Source of the DNA: Bacteroidota bacterium
GTDB taxonomy: Bacteria > Bacteroidota > Bacteroidia > Bacteroidales > GCA-2748055
Direction: 5' to 3'
Length of the DNA stretch: 35,356 nucleotides
Assembly: GCA_003648635.1 (NCBI GenBank)
Contig: QMPQ01000007.1
Coordinates: 1-35,356, forward strand
The notes below the pieces were generated by a model. It worked only from the letters and a program-made list of their open reading frames with translations. It did no database searches and was not told the origin of the DNA. Made by a program: the position numbers and the translations under genes. Numbering within the stretch: the stretch's first letter is position 1; the number at the start of each line of letters is the position of its first letter. Of this stretch, positions 8,152-16,942 are shown in pieces.

Positions 8152-9327
8152 ATGAAAGAAATTAATTTTGAAGATACAAAGACGGCTTTCCGGATCAAGT
8201 CGGACCGTGACCTACGCAGGGCGTATATACTTTTTAAACTGATCTCATACCCCATCCTGGTGAAGATAGGCAACCCGGTGATAAAAGTTTTATCTGTTTT
8301 AAGAATACCCATCGGGTGGATCGTGAAGCCCACCGCATTTAAACATTTTGTTGGAGGCGAAACCCTTGAAGATTGCCAGCCAGCCGTTGAGAAGATCAAA
8401 ACTGCCAATGTATACTCCATTCTCGACTATTCAGTGGAGGGTAAGGAGAGCGAAAAAGCAATTAACGCTGCACTGGAAGAAACACTTCGTGCAGTAAAAA
8501 ATGCAGGAAAGAATCCCGAGATTCCCTTTGCTGTTTTCAAACCCACCGCTTTTGGTAAGCACCATGCCCTGGAAGTACTCAGCGGAGAAGGCACTTCTGA
8601 CGCAGAGACCAAAGAAGAGGGTGAGAAGTTCCGCAACAGGATAGACACCCTCTGCAAGACTGCCTTTGCTTATGACATTCCCATTATGATCGACGCTGAA
8701 GACACCTATATTCAGCACTTTATCGATAAAGTAGTGATGGAGATGATGCAGCTCTATAACAAAGAGAAATGCATCGTATTCAATACCTACCAGATGTATC
8801 GTCATGACCGGATCGCAATCCTTGAAGCCGATATCAAGAAGGCACGTGAAGAAAAATTCTTCCTGGGGGCCAAGTTTGTACGTGGTGCCTATATGGAAAG
8901 AGAACGCTTACGTGCCGAGAAAATGGGCTATGAAGATCCCATCCAACCCGACAAGGAGAGTACCGACAAGGATTACAACCTGGCTCTCAAAATTTCCATG
9001 GATAACCTGGATATTGTTTCCATCTTCAACGGAACCCATAACGAGTACAGCAGCAAGTACCTGGCTGATCTGATGATTGAGCAAGGGATTGATCCAGCCG
9101 ATAAGCGTATCTGGTTCTCCCAGCTTTATGGCATGAGTGAACACATCTCCTACAACCTGTCTGACGCTGGTTTTAATGTCGCAAAATATGTACCTTACGG
9201 TCCGGTTCATTTTGTACTGCCCTACCTAATGCGCCGGGTAGAAGAAAACACATCGGTTAAGGGGCAAACAGGGAGAGAGCTGTCCCTGATTAAAAAAGAG
9301 CGGCAACGTAGAAAACATGAGCATTGA
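8152..9327 (+). CDS. Proline dehydrogenase (monofunctional)
   Basis: This FAD-dependent enzyme oxidises proline to pyrroline-5-carboxylate, the first step of proline use as carbon and nitrogen source. The 391-residue length fits the stand-alone PRODH barrel of Bacteroidota; the aldehyde dehydrogenase half of bifunctional PutA is absent. Recognisable segments are FAVFKPTAFG, IMIDAEDTYIQ, VFNTYQMYRHDR, GAKFVRGAYMERER (flavin-binding strand), IFNGTHNEYSS, and the C-terminal FSQLYGMSEHISYNL, YVPYGPVHFVLPYLMRR motif with the paired arginines that bind the substrate carboxylate. The first 60 residues are a basic, hydrophobic lead-in. The gene overlaps the next small membrane-protein gene by 11 nt, so the two are probably translationally linked. 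It diverges from aroA. Confidence 0.93.
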   Translation: MKEINFEDTKTAFRIKSDRDLRRAYILFKLISYPILVKIGNPVIKVLSVLRIPIGWIVKPTAFKHFVGGETLEDCQPAVEKIKTANVYSILDYSVEGKESEKAINAALEETLRAVKNAGKNPEIPFAVFKPTAFGKHHALEVLSGEGTSDAETKEEGEKFRNRIDTLCKTAFAYDIPIMIDAEDTYIQHFIDKVVMEMMQLYNKEKCIVFNTYQMYRHDRIAILEADIKKAREEKFFLGAKFVRGAYMERERLRAEKMGYEDPIQPDKESTDKDYNLALKISMDNLDIVSIFNGTHNEYSSKYLADLMIEQGIDPADKRIWFSQLYGMSEHISYNLSDAGFNVAKYVPYGPVHFVLPYLMRRVEENTSVKGQTGRELSLIKKERQRRKHEH

Positions 9328-9799
9328 TAACCAGAAAAACACCTATCGGATCTGGCTGAGCAGGCTGGTAATGACCATTGTATTTTCATTGATCATTCTG
9401 GCGATTGTATTTCTTCCCTGGTTTGATGAAACAGAGTTCTGGCTCTCCAAATATCATGTGGCCATCTTTATCTCTGCCATCTACATCATTCTAAACTGGA
9501 TCAACTTCCTGAAGCGCCCCTACTTTATCTCTTACAACGACCAGGGGGAGAAGATTGTGGTGAGGTTCTACCCGGTAAGCATGTTTACCAGCCGGAAGAA
9601 CTCCATTGAGATCCCAAAAAAGCAGTTTGTAAAATACGAACTCAAGCCCTTTCTCTTTAAAACACAGCACTACCTGATCCTCCACCAGAACTTCCGTGGT
9701 AAGGTAGTCGCTTATCCACAGATCAGCCTATCCGCCCTGGATAAGGAGGACCGGGAGAAGATGCTTGAGTCGCTGGAAAAATATACTTCCCAGGGCTAA
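9317..9799 (+). CDS. Small two-helix membrane protein of unknown function
   Basis: The protein has 160 residues and is not one I recognise. Two hydrophobic segments lie at about 13-34 (LVMTIVFSLIILAIVFLPWF) and 44-62 (YHVAIFISAIYIILNWINF). A mostly beta region of about 95 residues follows, rich in Lys and Tyr (YFISYNDQGEKIVVRFY, KYELKPFLFKTQHYLILHQ), and it ends in a short helix. The two-helices-then-beta layout resembles small bacterial PH-like membrane proteins, but I cannot assign the family. The ATG lies inside the last codons of the proline dehydrogenase gene, implying co-expression. A perfect 8-bp hairpin follows downstream. Confidence 0.8.
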   Translation: MSIDNQKNTYRIWLSRLVMTIVFSLIILAIVFLPWFDETEFWLSKYHVAIFISAIYIILNWINFLKRPYFISYNDQGEKIVVRFYPVSMFTSRKNSIEIPKKQFVKYELKPFLFKTQHYLILHQNFRGKVVAYPQISLSALDKEDREKMLESLEKYTSQG

Positions 9800-9817
9800 T
9801 TCAATTTGAATTCTTAA

Positions 9818-9836
9818 CCATTGGTACCACCAATGG
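9818..9836. terminator. Candidate bidirectional hairpin between convergent genes
   Basis: CCATTGGT-ACC-ACCAATGG forms a perfect 8-bp stem with a 3-nt loop in the gap between the membrane-protein gene (+) and the small lipoprotein gene (-). Neither side has a strong T run, so termination activity is uncertain. Confidence 0.4.
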
Positions 9837-9853
9837 AGTGCTTTAACGAATCT

Positions 9854-10366
9854 TTAGTAGGTGATTTCGCCCAAACCCTGCAGATCGAATATCATATTTA
9901 CCTCATCAATAAGGCCCCACATATCTATGTGTCCCGTGGCTCCTTCAAAACGTCCGTCCCCTTCCAGGATTGCATAATGGTATATGAGTCCCAGATCCTC
10001 ATCTATCGAATAACCAATGACCATCGTGAAAATATGGTCCCCATTAGCGGCTGTCAATATCCCTCTTATGGGATGAATCGGATTGAAATTGGCATCCAGG
10101 CAATAGGTATTTTGAACCTTAAAAGCCCCCAGATGCGTGGCATGACCTGTGCCATCAAGTAAAATTTGAAATCCTGATTCAGTGCACTCCGCATTGGCAA
10201 CCACAGCCATGGTTCCTGAGGATTCATGAATCTTTAAGGTTTTGGTAACAAGTTTTGCTCCTTTTAAAAAATTATCTCCGGAATCCGAATCAGGGATTAC
10301 ACTCTCTTTGGTGCAGCTGAAAACAAATAACAAAATAACAAATAAAGCAGTGCTTGCTTTTTTCAT
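9854..10366 (-). CDS. Small secreted lipoprotein-like protein, possible calycin-type barrel
   Basis: I start this 170-residue protein at MKKASTALF (10366), which begins the signal peptide; the track adds 15 unlikely residues. The leader MKKASTALFVILLFVFSCTKES ends in a Cys typical of Bacteroidota lipoproteins, although Phe before Ser-Cys makes the lipobox imperfect. The mature part is predicted to be mostly beta. GDGRFEGATGHIDMWG near the C-terminus resembles the GTGRFAGATG turn found in allene-oxide-cyclase-like and related small barrels. No catalytic residues are evident. It stands alone, convergent with the membrane-protein gene. Function is unknown. Confidence 0.75.
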   Translation of the reverse strand: MKKASTALFVILLFVFSCTKESVIPDSDSGDNFLKGAKLVTKTLKIHESSGTMAVVANAECTESGFQILLDGTGHATHLGAFKVQNTYCLDANFNPIHPIRGILTAANGDHIFTMVIGYSIDEDLGLIYHYAILEGDGRFEGATGHIDMWGLIDEVNMIFDLQGLGEITY

Positions 10367-10558
10367 AATTAAACATTTTAATTTGTGTAAAAAAATTGCC
10401 TGTAGTAACACTAATGCAGTGTCGGAGAGAGAAATGGCTTTTTATTTCGGAATTTAAATTCACAATATATAAGATACAAAGTCAAATAAAAGGGGATATA
10501 AAAAAGTCCAATTCGAAGGTCGATTAATCGCTAGCAAAACACATCAACCCTGTAAAAG

Positions 10559-11686
10559 ATGTCTTCTTCCACCAACAGTGAACTGCAATACCAGATCGCA
10601 TTAGCCATGGCCCCGGCCATCGGACCAATTACCGCCCGAAAACTCATCAAAAAGAGCGGGTCGGCCAGGGCTGTATTCAGACAGAACAAAGCTATCCTGG
10701 AAAAGATTGAAGGCATTGGTCCGGTGGTTTCAGGATCTCTCTCTTCAGCCTCGCTGCTTCACCAGGCTGAAAAAGAGCTGGAGTTTCTTGATCGGTATCG
10801 CATTTCAGCGTTCTATTTTAAAGACGCAGAATACCCGGCACGGCTAAAGGAGTGCGAGGATGCTCCCATCCTGTTATATACCCGTGGTAGCAAAGGATTA
10901 AATTCAAAAAGAGCCTTAAGTGTTGTGGGAACCAGAAAAGCCTCCTCCTACGGGAAGGAACTTTGCCGTTCCATAGTCCTGGATCTGAGTTGCATGATCA
11001 ACGACCTGGTGATTATCAGCGGGCTGGCCTTTGGCATCGATGTTATTGCTCACCGGGCAGCACTTGAAGGTGGGATTCCAACAGTGGCCGTGCTGGGACA
11101 TGGCCTTAGCACGCTTTATCCCCATGCCCACCGGGAAACGGCAAAAAAGATTTGTGGACAGGGTGCCTTAGTCACAGACTTCCATTCGGGTATGGGACCG
11201 GAGCGTAACAATTTTCTCCGACGCAACCGCATCATCGCAGGAATGGCCGATGCCACCCTGGTGGTCGAATCGGCCTCATCAGGAGGAGCCCTGATCACTG
11301 CAGATATGGCCTCCTCCTATCAAAGGGATGTTCTGGCGGTTCCCGGACGTTCTACGGATGAGCGATCTAGAGGTTGCAATGGACTTATCAAGAAAAATGT
11401 GGCGGCCATGGTTGAATCTGCCCAGGATGTAATCGACCATCTGAACTGGACAGATGATATTACTCAAACCCCAAAGCATCGTTCCAAAAAAATCTCTTTT
11501 ACTGAGCAAGAGAAGCAAGTGCTCGAGTTAATGACTATGCATAATGGTTTAAGACCAGAAGAGCTTAGCTCCTTTTCAGACATTCCCATCCCTACTATGC
11601 TCTCACTGCTTACCCAAATGGAACTGAAAAGATGGGTCCGTGTAGAGCCTGGAAACCTGTATCAAACCATAGTTGACCTCTCCTGA
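10559..11686 (+). CDS. dprA: DNA processing protein DprA
   Basis: DprA binds incoming single-stranded DNA during natural transformation and loads RecA. The 375-residue protein has the full three-part layout. An N-terminal helix-hairpin-helix/SAM-like region (about 1-75, IGPITARKLIKKSG, IEGIGPVVSG) comes first. The Rossmann core follows, with SVVGTRKASSYG, ISGLAFGIDVIAHRAAL, VAVLGHGLSTLYPHAH, FLRRNRIIAG and ESASSGGALITA. A C-terminal winged helix (about 310-375, LELMTMHNGLRPEELSSFS) completes it. The ATG is preceded by AT-rich sequence without a recognisable promoter. It stands alone between the lipoprotein gene and gdhA. No competence-channel genes are in the window, so transformability cannot be judged. 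Confidence 0.95.
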   Translation: MSSSTNSELQYQIALAMAPAIGPITARKLIKKSGSARAVFRQNKAILEKIEGIGPVVSGSLSSASLLHQAEKELEFLDRYRISAFYFKDAEYPARLKECEDAPILLYTRGSKGLNSKRALSVVGTRKASSYGKELCRSIVLDLSCMINDLVIISGLAFGIDVIAHRAALEGGIPTVAVLGHGLSTLYPHAHRETAKKICGQGALVTDFHSGMGPERNNFLRRNRIIAGMADATLVVESASSGGALITADMASSYQRDVLAVPGRSTDERSRGCNGLIKKNVAAMVESAQDVIDHLNWTDDITQTPKHRSKKISFTEQEKQVLELMTMHNGLRPEELSSFSDIPIPTMLSLLTQMELKRWVRVEPGNLYQTIVDLS

Positions 11687-11813
11687 ACAAGGGATGTGCC
11701 TAATCTATGTAAGCTGATAATGTTTAATGACATACGGAGTACATGATAAAGGGCATATGCAACTGTGCTAAATAATTTTAGATTTACTCCCGTCGAACCC
11801 AATAAAAAAAGAT

Positions 11814-13154
11814 ATGGATCCAAAAGTTGAACAATTCATGGCCAAAATCAAGGCCAAAAACCCATCAGAACCAGAGTTTTACCAGGCAGTCCACGAAGTG
11901 GCTGAATCACTGATTCCCTACATAGAAGAGAATCCAAAATACAAGCATGCCAAGATTCTTGAGAGAATCGCCGAACCCGAGAGGGTCATTATGTTCAGGA
12001 TTCCCTGGATAAATGACAAAGGTGATGTGGAGATCAACAGAGGTTACAGGATAGAGATGAACTCTGCCATCGGGCCCTACAAAGGTGGTCTGCGTTTTCA
12101 CCCTACAGTAAACCTTGGAATTTTGAAATTTCTTGCCTTTGAGCAGGTATTGAAAAACAGCCTTACCACCCTGCCCATGGGAGGCGGTAAAGGAGGATCC
12201 GACTTTGATCCCAAAGGAAAATCAGATAACGAAGTGATGCGCTTCTGCCAGAGTCTTATGACAGAACTTAACCGGCATATCGGACCCAATACAGATGTAC
12301 CTGCTGGGGACATCGGAGTGGGCGGTCGTGAGATTGGTTACCTGTTTGGTCAGTATAAGCGTATCAAGAATGAATTTACCGGGGTGCTTACAGGAAAAGG
12401 CCTTGAATGGGGTGGTAGCCTGATCAGGCCCGAAGCCACCGGATACGGCGCAGTCTATTTTGCAGAAGAGATGCTAAAAGTCAAAGGTGATTCTCTTAAG
12501 GGAAAGATTGCCACTGTTTCCGGATCGGGAAATGTGGCCCAGTTTGCCGTTCAAAAATTAACTGAACTTGGTGGGAAAGCGGTCACCATGTCCGATTCTG
12601 CAGGAGCCATTTATGATCCCGAAGGTATTGATGCTGAAAAGCTGGCCTGGGTGATGGATCTGAAAAACAACCGCAGAGGCCGCATCAAAGAGTATGCAGA
12701 GCATTTCGGCTGTGAATACTTTGAAGGAAAGCGCCCATGGCACGTGAAGTGTGATGTGGCCTTCCCATCCGCAACCGAGAATGAGATCGATAAGAATGAT
12801 GCTGAAACCCTGGTTAAAAATGGTTGCTATTTGATCAGTGAAGGAGCAAACATGCCATCCACACCTGATGCCATTGAGGTATACATGGAAAAGAAAATTC
12901 TCTATGGCCCTGGCAAAGCTGCCAACGCAGGGGGTGTTGCTGTATCCGGACTCGAAATGACCCAGAACAGTATGAGGCTTCCATGGTCGAGGGAAGAGGT
13001 GGACAGCCGCCTGCAGACTATTATGAAAAATATACATCAAACCTGTGTGGATTTCGGTACAGAAGCGGATGGTTACGTTAACTATGTGAACGGAGCCAAC
13101 ATTGGCGGTTTTGTGAAGGTAGCCGATGCCATGCTGGCACAAGGAGTTGTATAA
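11814..13154 (+). CDS. gdhA: Glutamate dehydrogenase, NADP-type hexameric class
   Basis: The enzyme interconverts 2-oxoglutarate plus ammonia and glutamate, a main route of ammonium assimilation in Bacteroidota. Its 446 residues match the small hexameric class. The substrate site LPMGGGKGGSDFDP carries the conserved lysine (K126). PAGDIGVGGREIG and GVLTGKGLEWGGS follow, then the nucleotide-binding VSGSGNVAQFAVQKL with TMSDS after the second strand. Absence of an acidic residue there favours NADPH, but this is inference. SEGANMPSTPDAIEV and AANAGGVAVSGLEMTQN near the C-terminus are signature segments. A strong terminator lies 40 bp after the stop, so it is probably monocistronic. Confidence 0.96.
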   Translation: MDPKVEQFMAKIKAKNPSEPEFYQAVHEVAESLIPYIEENPKYKHAKILERIAEPERVIMFRIPWINDKGDVEINRGYRIEMNSAIGPYKGGLRFHPTVNLGILKFLAFEQVLKNSLTTLPMGGGKGGSDFDPKGKSDNEVMRFCQSLMTELNRHIGPNTDVPAGDIGVGGREIGYLFGQYKRIKNEFTGVLTGKGLEWGGSLIRPEATGYGAVYFAEEMLKVKGDSLKGKIATVSGSGNVAQFAVQKLTELGGKAVTMSDSAGAIYDPEGIDAEKLAWVMDLKNNRRGRIKEYAEHFGCEYFEGKRPWHVKCDVAFPSATENEIDKNDAETLVKNGCYLISEGANMPSTPDAIEVYMEKKILYGPGKAANAGGVAVSGLEMTQNSMRLPWSREEVDSRLQTIMKNIHQTCVDFGTEADGYVNYVNGANIGGFVKVADAMLAQGVV

Positions 13155-13193
13155 TCCCTTCCCCTGAGGGACTATATATAATGGAGTAGTTTG

Positions 13194-13246
13194 ACCCAGG
13201 GTGCTTAACAAGGCGGTAATGCGCTTATTAGCACCCTGGGTTTTTC
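13194..13246 (+). terminator. Strong intrinsic terminator after gdhA
   Basis: ACCCAGGGTGC (13194-13204) pairs perfectly with GCACCCTGGGT (13231-13241), an 11-bp GC-rich stem followed by a T run. The 26-nt apical part can form a small GCG/CGC inner stem. It separates gdhA from tatD. Confidence 0.85.
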
Positions 13247-13267
13247 TTCTATTTACTATCGATAATG

Positions 13268-13275
13268 TATGTTTG
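13268..13275 (+). promoter_or_regulatory. Putative -7 promoter element for tatD-ansA
   Basis: TATGTTTG is an exact TAnnTTTG match ending 15 nt before the tatD ATG. It lies between the gdhA terminator and the gene, which is where the promoter of this pair should be. The -33 region is T-rich but lacks a clear TTTG. Confidence 0.5.
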
Positions 13276-13290
13276 TAGCCGCAAACTAAA

Positions 13291-14076
13291 ATGTATACCG
13301 ACTCACATACACACCTATACCTGGATGCCTTTGAAGACGATAGGGATCAAATGATCCAAAGGGCCATCGAATCTGGTGTAAGTCGAATGTTGCTACCCAA
13401 TATCGACAGCTCATCCATCGGCCCCCTGTTTGCTCTTGCAGAACGTTTTCCGGACCACTGTTTTCCAATGATGGGCTTGCATCCCACATCAGTTAAGGAG
13501 AATTACCAGGAGGAGCTAATGCGCATTGAGGAAGCTTTAGATCACAAAGATATTATTGCCATCGGTGAGACAGGTATTGACCTTTACTGGGATAAAACTT
13601 TTCTAAAGGAGCAAGAGAAGGTTTTTAGTACTCAGATTGCCTGGGCCATGAAACTTGATCTTCCTCTGGTGATTCATGCAAGGGATTCTTTTCAGGAAAT
13701 ATTTGCTGTCCTGGACAGAGCCGGAGGTCCAGAACTCCGAGGAGTGTTCCATAGTTTTACAGGTGGACCGGCCGAACTGGAGCGTGCGCTTTCCTATAAC
13801 TTTATGATAGGCATCAATGGCATTGTCACTTTCAAGAACTCGAATCTGGCAGAGGTCGTCAGTAAAATTCCCTTAAACAGGCTCCTTCTGGAGACCGATG
13901 CCCCTTTTCTGGCGCCAGTACCTCACAGGGGAAGGAGAAATGAGAGCAGTTACCTGCTTGAAACTGCTGCTAAAGTGGCAGATATTCATAACTTGAACAA
14001 AGAAGAGATCGCCAGGATCACTTCTGTAAACGCTGAGCTATTGTTTCGCCTAAAACCCCAATATGAACCCAGATAA
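13291..14076 (+). CDS. tatD: TatD-family metal-dependent hydrolase/DNase
   Basis: TatD-type amidohydrolase-fold enzymes act as metal-dependent deoxyribonucleases. The metal-binding set is visible: H6 and H8 in DSHTHLYLD, the acidic ligand in IAIGETGIDLYW, His in PLVIHARDS, His in VFHSFTGG, and Asp in LLLETDAPFLAP. The length of 261 residues is normal. It overlaps ansA by 14 nt, which implies a two-gene operon started from TATGTTTG. The operon follows the gdhA terminator. The family includes members with different substrates, so DNase activity is inferred from family membership. Confidence 0.92.
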   Translation: MYTDSHTHLYLDAFEDDRDQMIQRAIESGVSRMLLPNIDSSSIGPLFALAERFPDHCFPMMGLHPTSVKENYQEELMRIEEALDHKDIIAIGETGIDLYWDKTFLKEQEKVFSTQIAWAMKLDLPLVIHARDSFQEIFAVLDRAGGPELRGVFHSFTGGPAELERALSYNFMIGINGIVTFKNSNLAEVVSKIPLNRLLLETDAPFLAPVPHRGRRNESSYLLETAAKVADIHNLNKEEIARITSVNAELLFRLKPQYEPR

Positions 14077-15100
14077 ACCCACCATATTAATAATTTATAC
14101 AGGTGGCACCATCGGTATGATTAATGACCCGGCCAATGGTTCATTGAAGCCCTTCGATCTTAATAAGATCATGGAGCACATCCCCGAAATCAAAAGCCTG
14201 GGCTACCGAATCGAATCCCACAGTTTTGATTCACCCATAGACTCTTCTGAGATTGAACCGGCCATTTGGACCCGAATCGCCGAAATCATCGAAGAGAACT
14301 ATCAGGCCTTTGATGGATTTGTCATATTGCACGGAACCGATACCATGGCCTATTCGGCTTCAGCACTCAGTTTTATGCTGGAAGACCTGGCGAAACCGGT
14401 CATTTTTACAGGCTCCCAACTTCCCATCGGGGCCCTGAGAACAGATGGAAAGGAGAACCTGATCACCTCCATCGTGATTGCAGCGGCAAAAGAATTTGAC
14501 AAGCCGGTAGTCCCGGAAGTGTGTGTGTATTTTGAGAGTAAACTCGCGCGCGGAAACAGAACCACCAAAGTCAGTGCCGAACAGTTTAATGCCTTTCAGT
14601 CTGCCAACTATCCCTACCTTGCAAATGCAGGAGTACATATTATATATCACAGGGAAGCCATCAGGTATCCGGGGGAACCAAAGGAACTTGTGGTTCACAA
14701 AGAGTTTAACAATCATATTGCAATCCTGAAACTGTTTCCTGGAATAACATCGGAATATATGGATGCAGTTCTTGGATACCAAGAATTGAAAGGTTTGGTT
14801 CTGGAGACCTACGGTGCCGGAAATGCTCCCACAGAATCCTGGTTTCTGGAGAGAATAAAAATAGCAATTGAAAAGGGGGTGGTCATTTTAGATGTGACAC
14901 AATGTATCAAAGGGAGTGTTGAGCTGGGAAGATATGAAACCAGCAGGCATCTTTTAAATGCCGGGGTAATAAGCGGTTACGATATTACAACGGAAGCTGC
15001 CACCACCAAAATGATGATTCTGCTGGCGCAGAATCTGGATGATGAAGAGGTTAAAATGCTTTTAAATAAATCGCTGAAGGGAGAAATCACTCTGCCTTGA
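14063..15100 (+). CDS. ansA: Type I L-asparaginase
   Basis: The enzyme hydrolyses asparagine to aspartate and ammonia. No signal peptide is seen, so it should be the cytoplasmic type I form. The 345-residue length fits. The first active-site threonine lies in IIYTGGTIGM (about residues 11-19) and the second in LHGTDTMAYSASALSFML (H90 to L107). FTGSQLPIGALRTDGKENL supplies the downstream loop. The C-terminal half has LVLETYGAGNAP, also characteristic. It overlaps tatD by 14 nt and is probably co-transcribed with it. With gdhA and proline dehydrogenase nearby, it adds to amino-acid nitrogen handling, though they are separate transcription units. Confidence 0.94.
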   Translation: MNPDKPTILIIYTGGTIGMINDPANGSLKPFDLNKIMEHIPEIKSLGYRIESHSFDSPIDSSEIEPAIWTRIAEIIEENYQAFDGFVILHGTDTMAYSASALSFMLEDLAKPVIFTGSQLPIGALRTDGKENLITSIVIAAAKEFDKPVVPEVCVYFESKLARGNRTTKVSAEQFNAFQSANYPYLANAGVHIIYHREAIRYPGEPKELVVHKEFNNHIAILKLFPGITSEYMDAVLGYQELKGLVLETYGAGNAPTESWFLERIKIAIEKGVVILDVTQCIKGSVELGRYETSRHLLNAGVISGYDITTEAATTKMMILLAQNLDDEEVKMLLNKSLKGEITLP

Positions 15101-15241
15101 GTGCTAGTTTTAATATTTTTTTGTATTTTTCGCCGCAAATTTCTCCCGAGTGAAAGGATGTAATCTGATACGGGAGTAGTTCTTACAAAATTCTGAAGAT
15201 AAGCGGGTTTGAGTGGCCCAGTTAGTCTTTACAGGTATAAC

Positions 15242-15329
15242 GGAGAGGTGCAGGAGTGGTTTAACTGGCACGCCTGGAAAGCGTGTGTACCTCAAAAGGG
15301 TACCGAGGGTTCGAATCCCTCCCTCTCCG
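15242..15329 (+). tRNA. tRNA-Ser(GGA)
   Basis: The acceptor stem GGAGAGG pairs with CCTCTCC and the discriminator is G. The anticodon stem CACGC/GCGTG encloses CTGGAAA, giving anticodon GGA for UCC/UCU serine codons. The long variable arm (GTACC/GGTAC) is typical of class II tRNAs, and the T arm is GAGGG-TTCGAAT-CCCTC. CCA is not encoded, and a short T run follows. It lies between ansA and the Exb operon. Confidence 0.97.
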
Positions 15330-15436
15330 CATTTTTCTTTTACAAATCGTATATTTACACTAACTTGTATAAATCATTAACCTAATTAAGGAAATATTTA
15401 ACGTTAAATAATAAAGTAAAACAAACAAACAACACC

Positions 15437-16249
15437 ATGAAAAAATTATTTGCATTGATAGCCGTATTCGGGATGCTTTTTATGGGAGCATCAATCTTTG
15501 CACAGGATGAAACAACGGATAGTCCTGCTGCTGAAGAGACCACACAGGTTGCTGAAGAGGTTGTACCTGAGCCCGTAGCTGCTGAACCAGCTGCCGAAGA
15601 AAAAGGTGGAATTGCAGTACTGCACACCACCCTGAAGACCAAATTCATTGAAGGTGGCGCCAGTTTTATGGGCGCTGTGCTTCTGTGCTTGATTTTCGGT
15701 CTGGCTCTGTCTTTTGAAAGGGTTATTTACCTGAACCTTGCCGCTACCAATACTGACAAGCTTCTCCAGGAAGTTGAAGAAGCGCTGAACAGTGGCGGAG
15801 TTGAAGCTGCCAAAGAATTATGCCGCAACACCCGCGGTCCTGTAGCCAGTATCTTTTACCAGGGTCTGGATCGTATCGATGAAGGAATTGATGTGGTCGA
15901 AAAATCAGTTGTATCCTATGGTAGTGTACAGATGGGCCTTATGGAGAAAAACCTTAGCTGGATCTCCTTGTTTATCGCCATCGCTCCTATGCTTGGTTTC
16001 ATGGGTACAGTAATTGGTATGATCGATGCATTTGATCAAATCCAGATACAGGGAGATATGTCTCCAACCGTTGTAGCGGGTGGTATCAAGGTCGCCCTTA
16101 TTACAACTGTTACCGGTCTGATGGTGGCCATCATCCTCCAGATTTTCTACAATTACCTGATATCTCAAATTGACGGTATCGTCAATAAGATGGAAGACTC
16201 TTCTATCTCACTTGTAGACATGCTGGTAAAACATAAACTTAAAAAATAA
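15437..16249 (+). CDS. exbB: MotA/TolQ/ExbB-family proton channel protein
   Basis: ExbB forms the inner-membrane proton channel that, with ExbD, energises TonB-dependent or Tol-type outer-membrane processes. The 270-residue protein begins with a hydrophobic leader (MKKLFALIAVFGMLFMGASIFAQ). A Glu/Pro/Ala-rich segment (about 25-60) follows, as in many Bacteroidota ExbB proteins. Membrane spans lie at about 75-95, 175-195 and 215-240. The conserved family core is SWISLFIAIAPMLGFMGTVIGMIDAF, followed by VAGGIKVALITTVTGLMVAIILQIFYN. It is the first gene of a four-gene run with very short spacing (6 nt to the next gene) closed by a terminator, and follows tRNA-Ser on the same strand. Confidence 0.92.
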   Translation: MKKLFALIAVFGMLFMGASIFAQDETTDSPAAEETTQVAEEVVPEPVAAEPAAEEKGGIAVLHTTLKTKFIEGGASFMGAVLLCLIFGLALSFERVIYLNLAATNTDKLLQEVEEALNSGGVEAAKELCRNTRGPVASIFYQGLDRIDEGIDVVEKSVVSYGSVQMGLMEKNLSWISLFIAIAPMLGFMGTVIGMIDAFDQIQIQGDMSPTVVAGGIKVALITTVTGLMVAIILQIFYNYLISQIDGIVNKMEDSSISLVDMLVKHKLKK

Positions 16250-16255
16250 GAAGCT

Positions 16256-16918
16256 ATGGCTTTTTCTAAATTAACAAAAATCATTTTGTGGGTGGTTGCT
16301 GGAATCTCCCTCATCGTGGTTCTTTTCTTCTACATCGGACCCAAGACCGTCGGTGATTATGACGCACTGGTGGACCGGGTTGATGACGCACTGGCCGGTG
16401 TGGATATTACTCCATTAGCCCCTATGCCTGTCATAGATACATCTCTGACAGACTCTATTGCTATTGCTGAGAATATTGCCGCCGTCCAGCAAGCTGAAGA
16501 GGAGCATCTTGCTGCAGCAACTGCGGCGGCCGAGGCTCCACAGAAAACTGTCAAAGAACTGACAACTGGCTGGGAAGCTCTACTCTATTTTCGTACCGAT
16601 ATAGCACTGATGTGGGCATATATCCTTATTCTCATCACTTTGATTGCTGCTATCGCGTTTCCGCTTGTTGCTGTAATTTCCAACCCCAAAGCCCTCATAA
16701 GGTTACTGATAGTACTTGCAGGTTTTGCAGTGTTGGTGGTGGTTTCATACCTGTTGGCCAGCGATACAGCCATGGAAATCATTGGTTACGATGGAACAGG
16801 AAACACTGATCCGGGAACCTTGAAGATGGTCGATACAGTCTTGTTTGTGACCTATATGCTGTTTGGATTGGCTCTTGGATCAATTCTCTATGCCATTACT
16901 TCAAAGGCATTTAAATAA
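16256..16918 (+). CDS. Uncharacterised membrane protein of the Exb cluster
   Basis: This 220-residue protein has no name I can assign. Hydrophobic segments lie at about 8-27, 118-141, 145-168 and 195-217, suggesting four membrane spans. A soluble stretch of about 85 residues after the first span is rich in Ala and Glu (QQAEEEHLAAATAAAEAPQKT) and is probably periplasmic. It sits between exbB and the first exbD with 6- and 24-nt gaps, so it is almost certainly co-expressed with them. I have the impression that a protein of this kind recurs at this place in other Bacteroidota, which would suggest an accessory subunit or assembly factor. That role is inference. Confidence 0.85.
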   Translation: MAFSKLTKIILWVVAGISLIVVLFFYIGPKTVGDYDALVDRVDDALAGVDITPLAPMPVIDTSLTDSIAIAENIAAVQQAEEEHLAAATAAAEAPQKTVKELTTGWEALLYFRTDIALMWAYILILITLIAAIAFPLVAVISNPKALIRLLIVLAGFAVLVVVSYLLASDTAMEIIGYDGTGNTDPGTLKMVDTVLFVTYMLFGLALGSILYAITSKAFK

Positions 16919-16942
16919 GAATCACTAGAAAAACAAAAACCG

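Noticed and set aside
12558-13211. 217-residue minus-strand ORF opposite gdhA
   Set aside because: It lies entirely over the gdhA coding sequence and terminator and resembles no protein family, while gdhA is certain.
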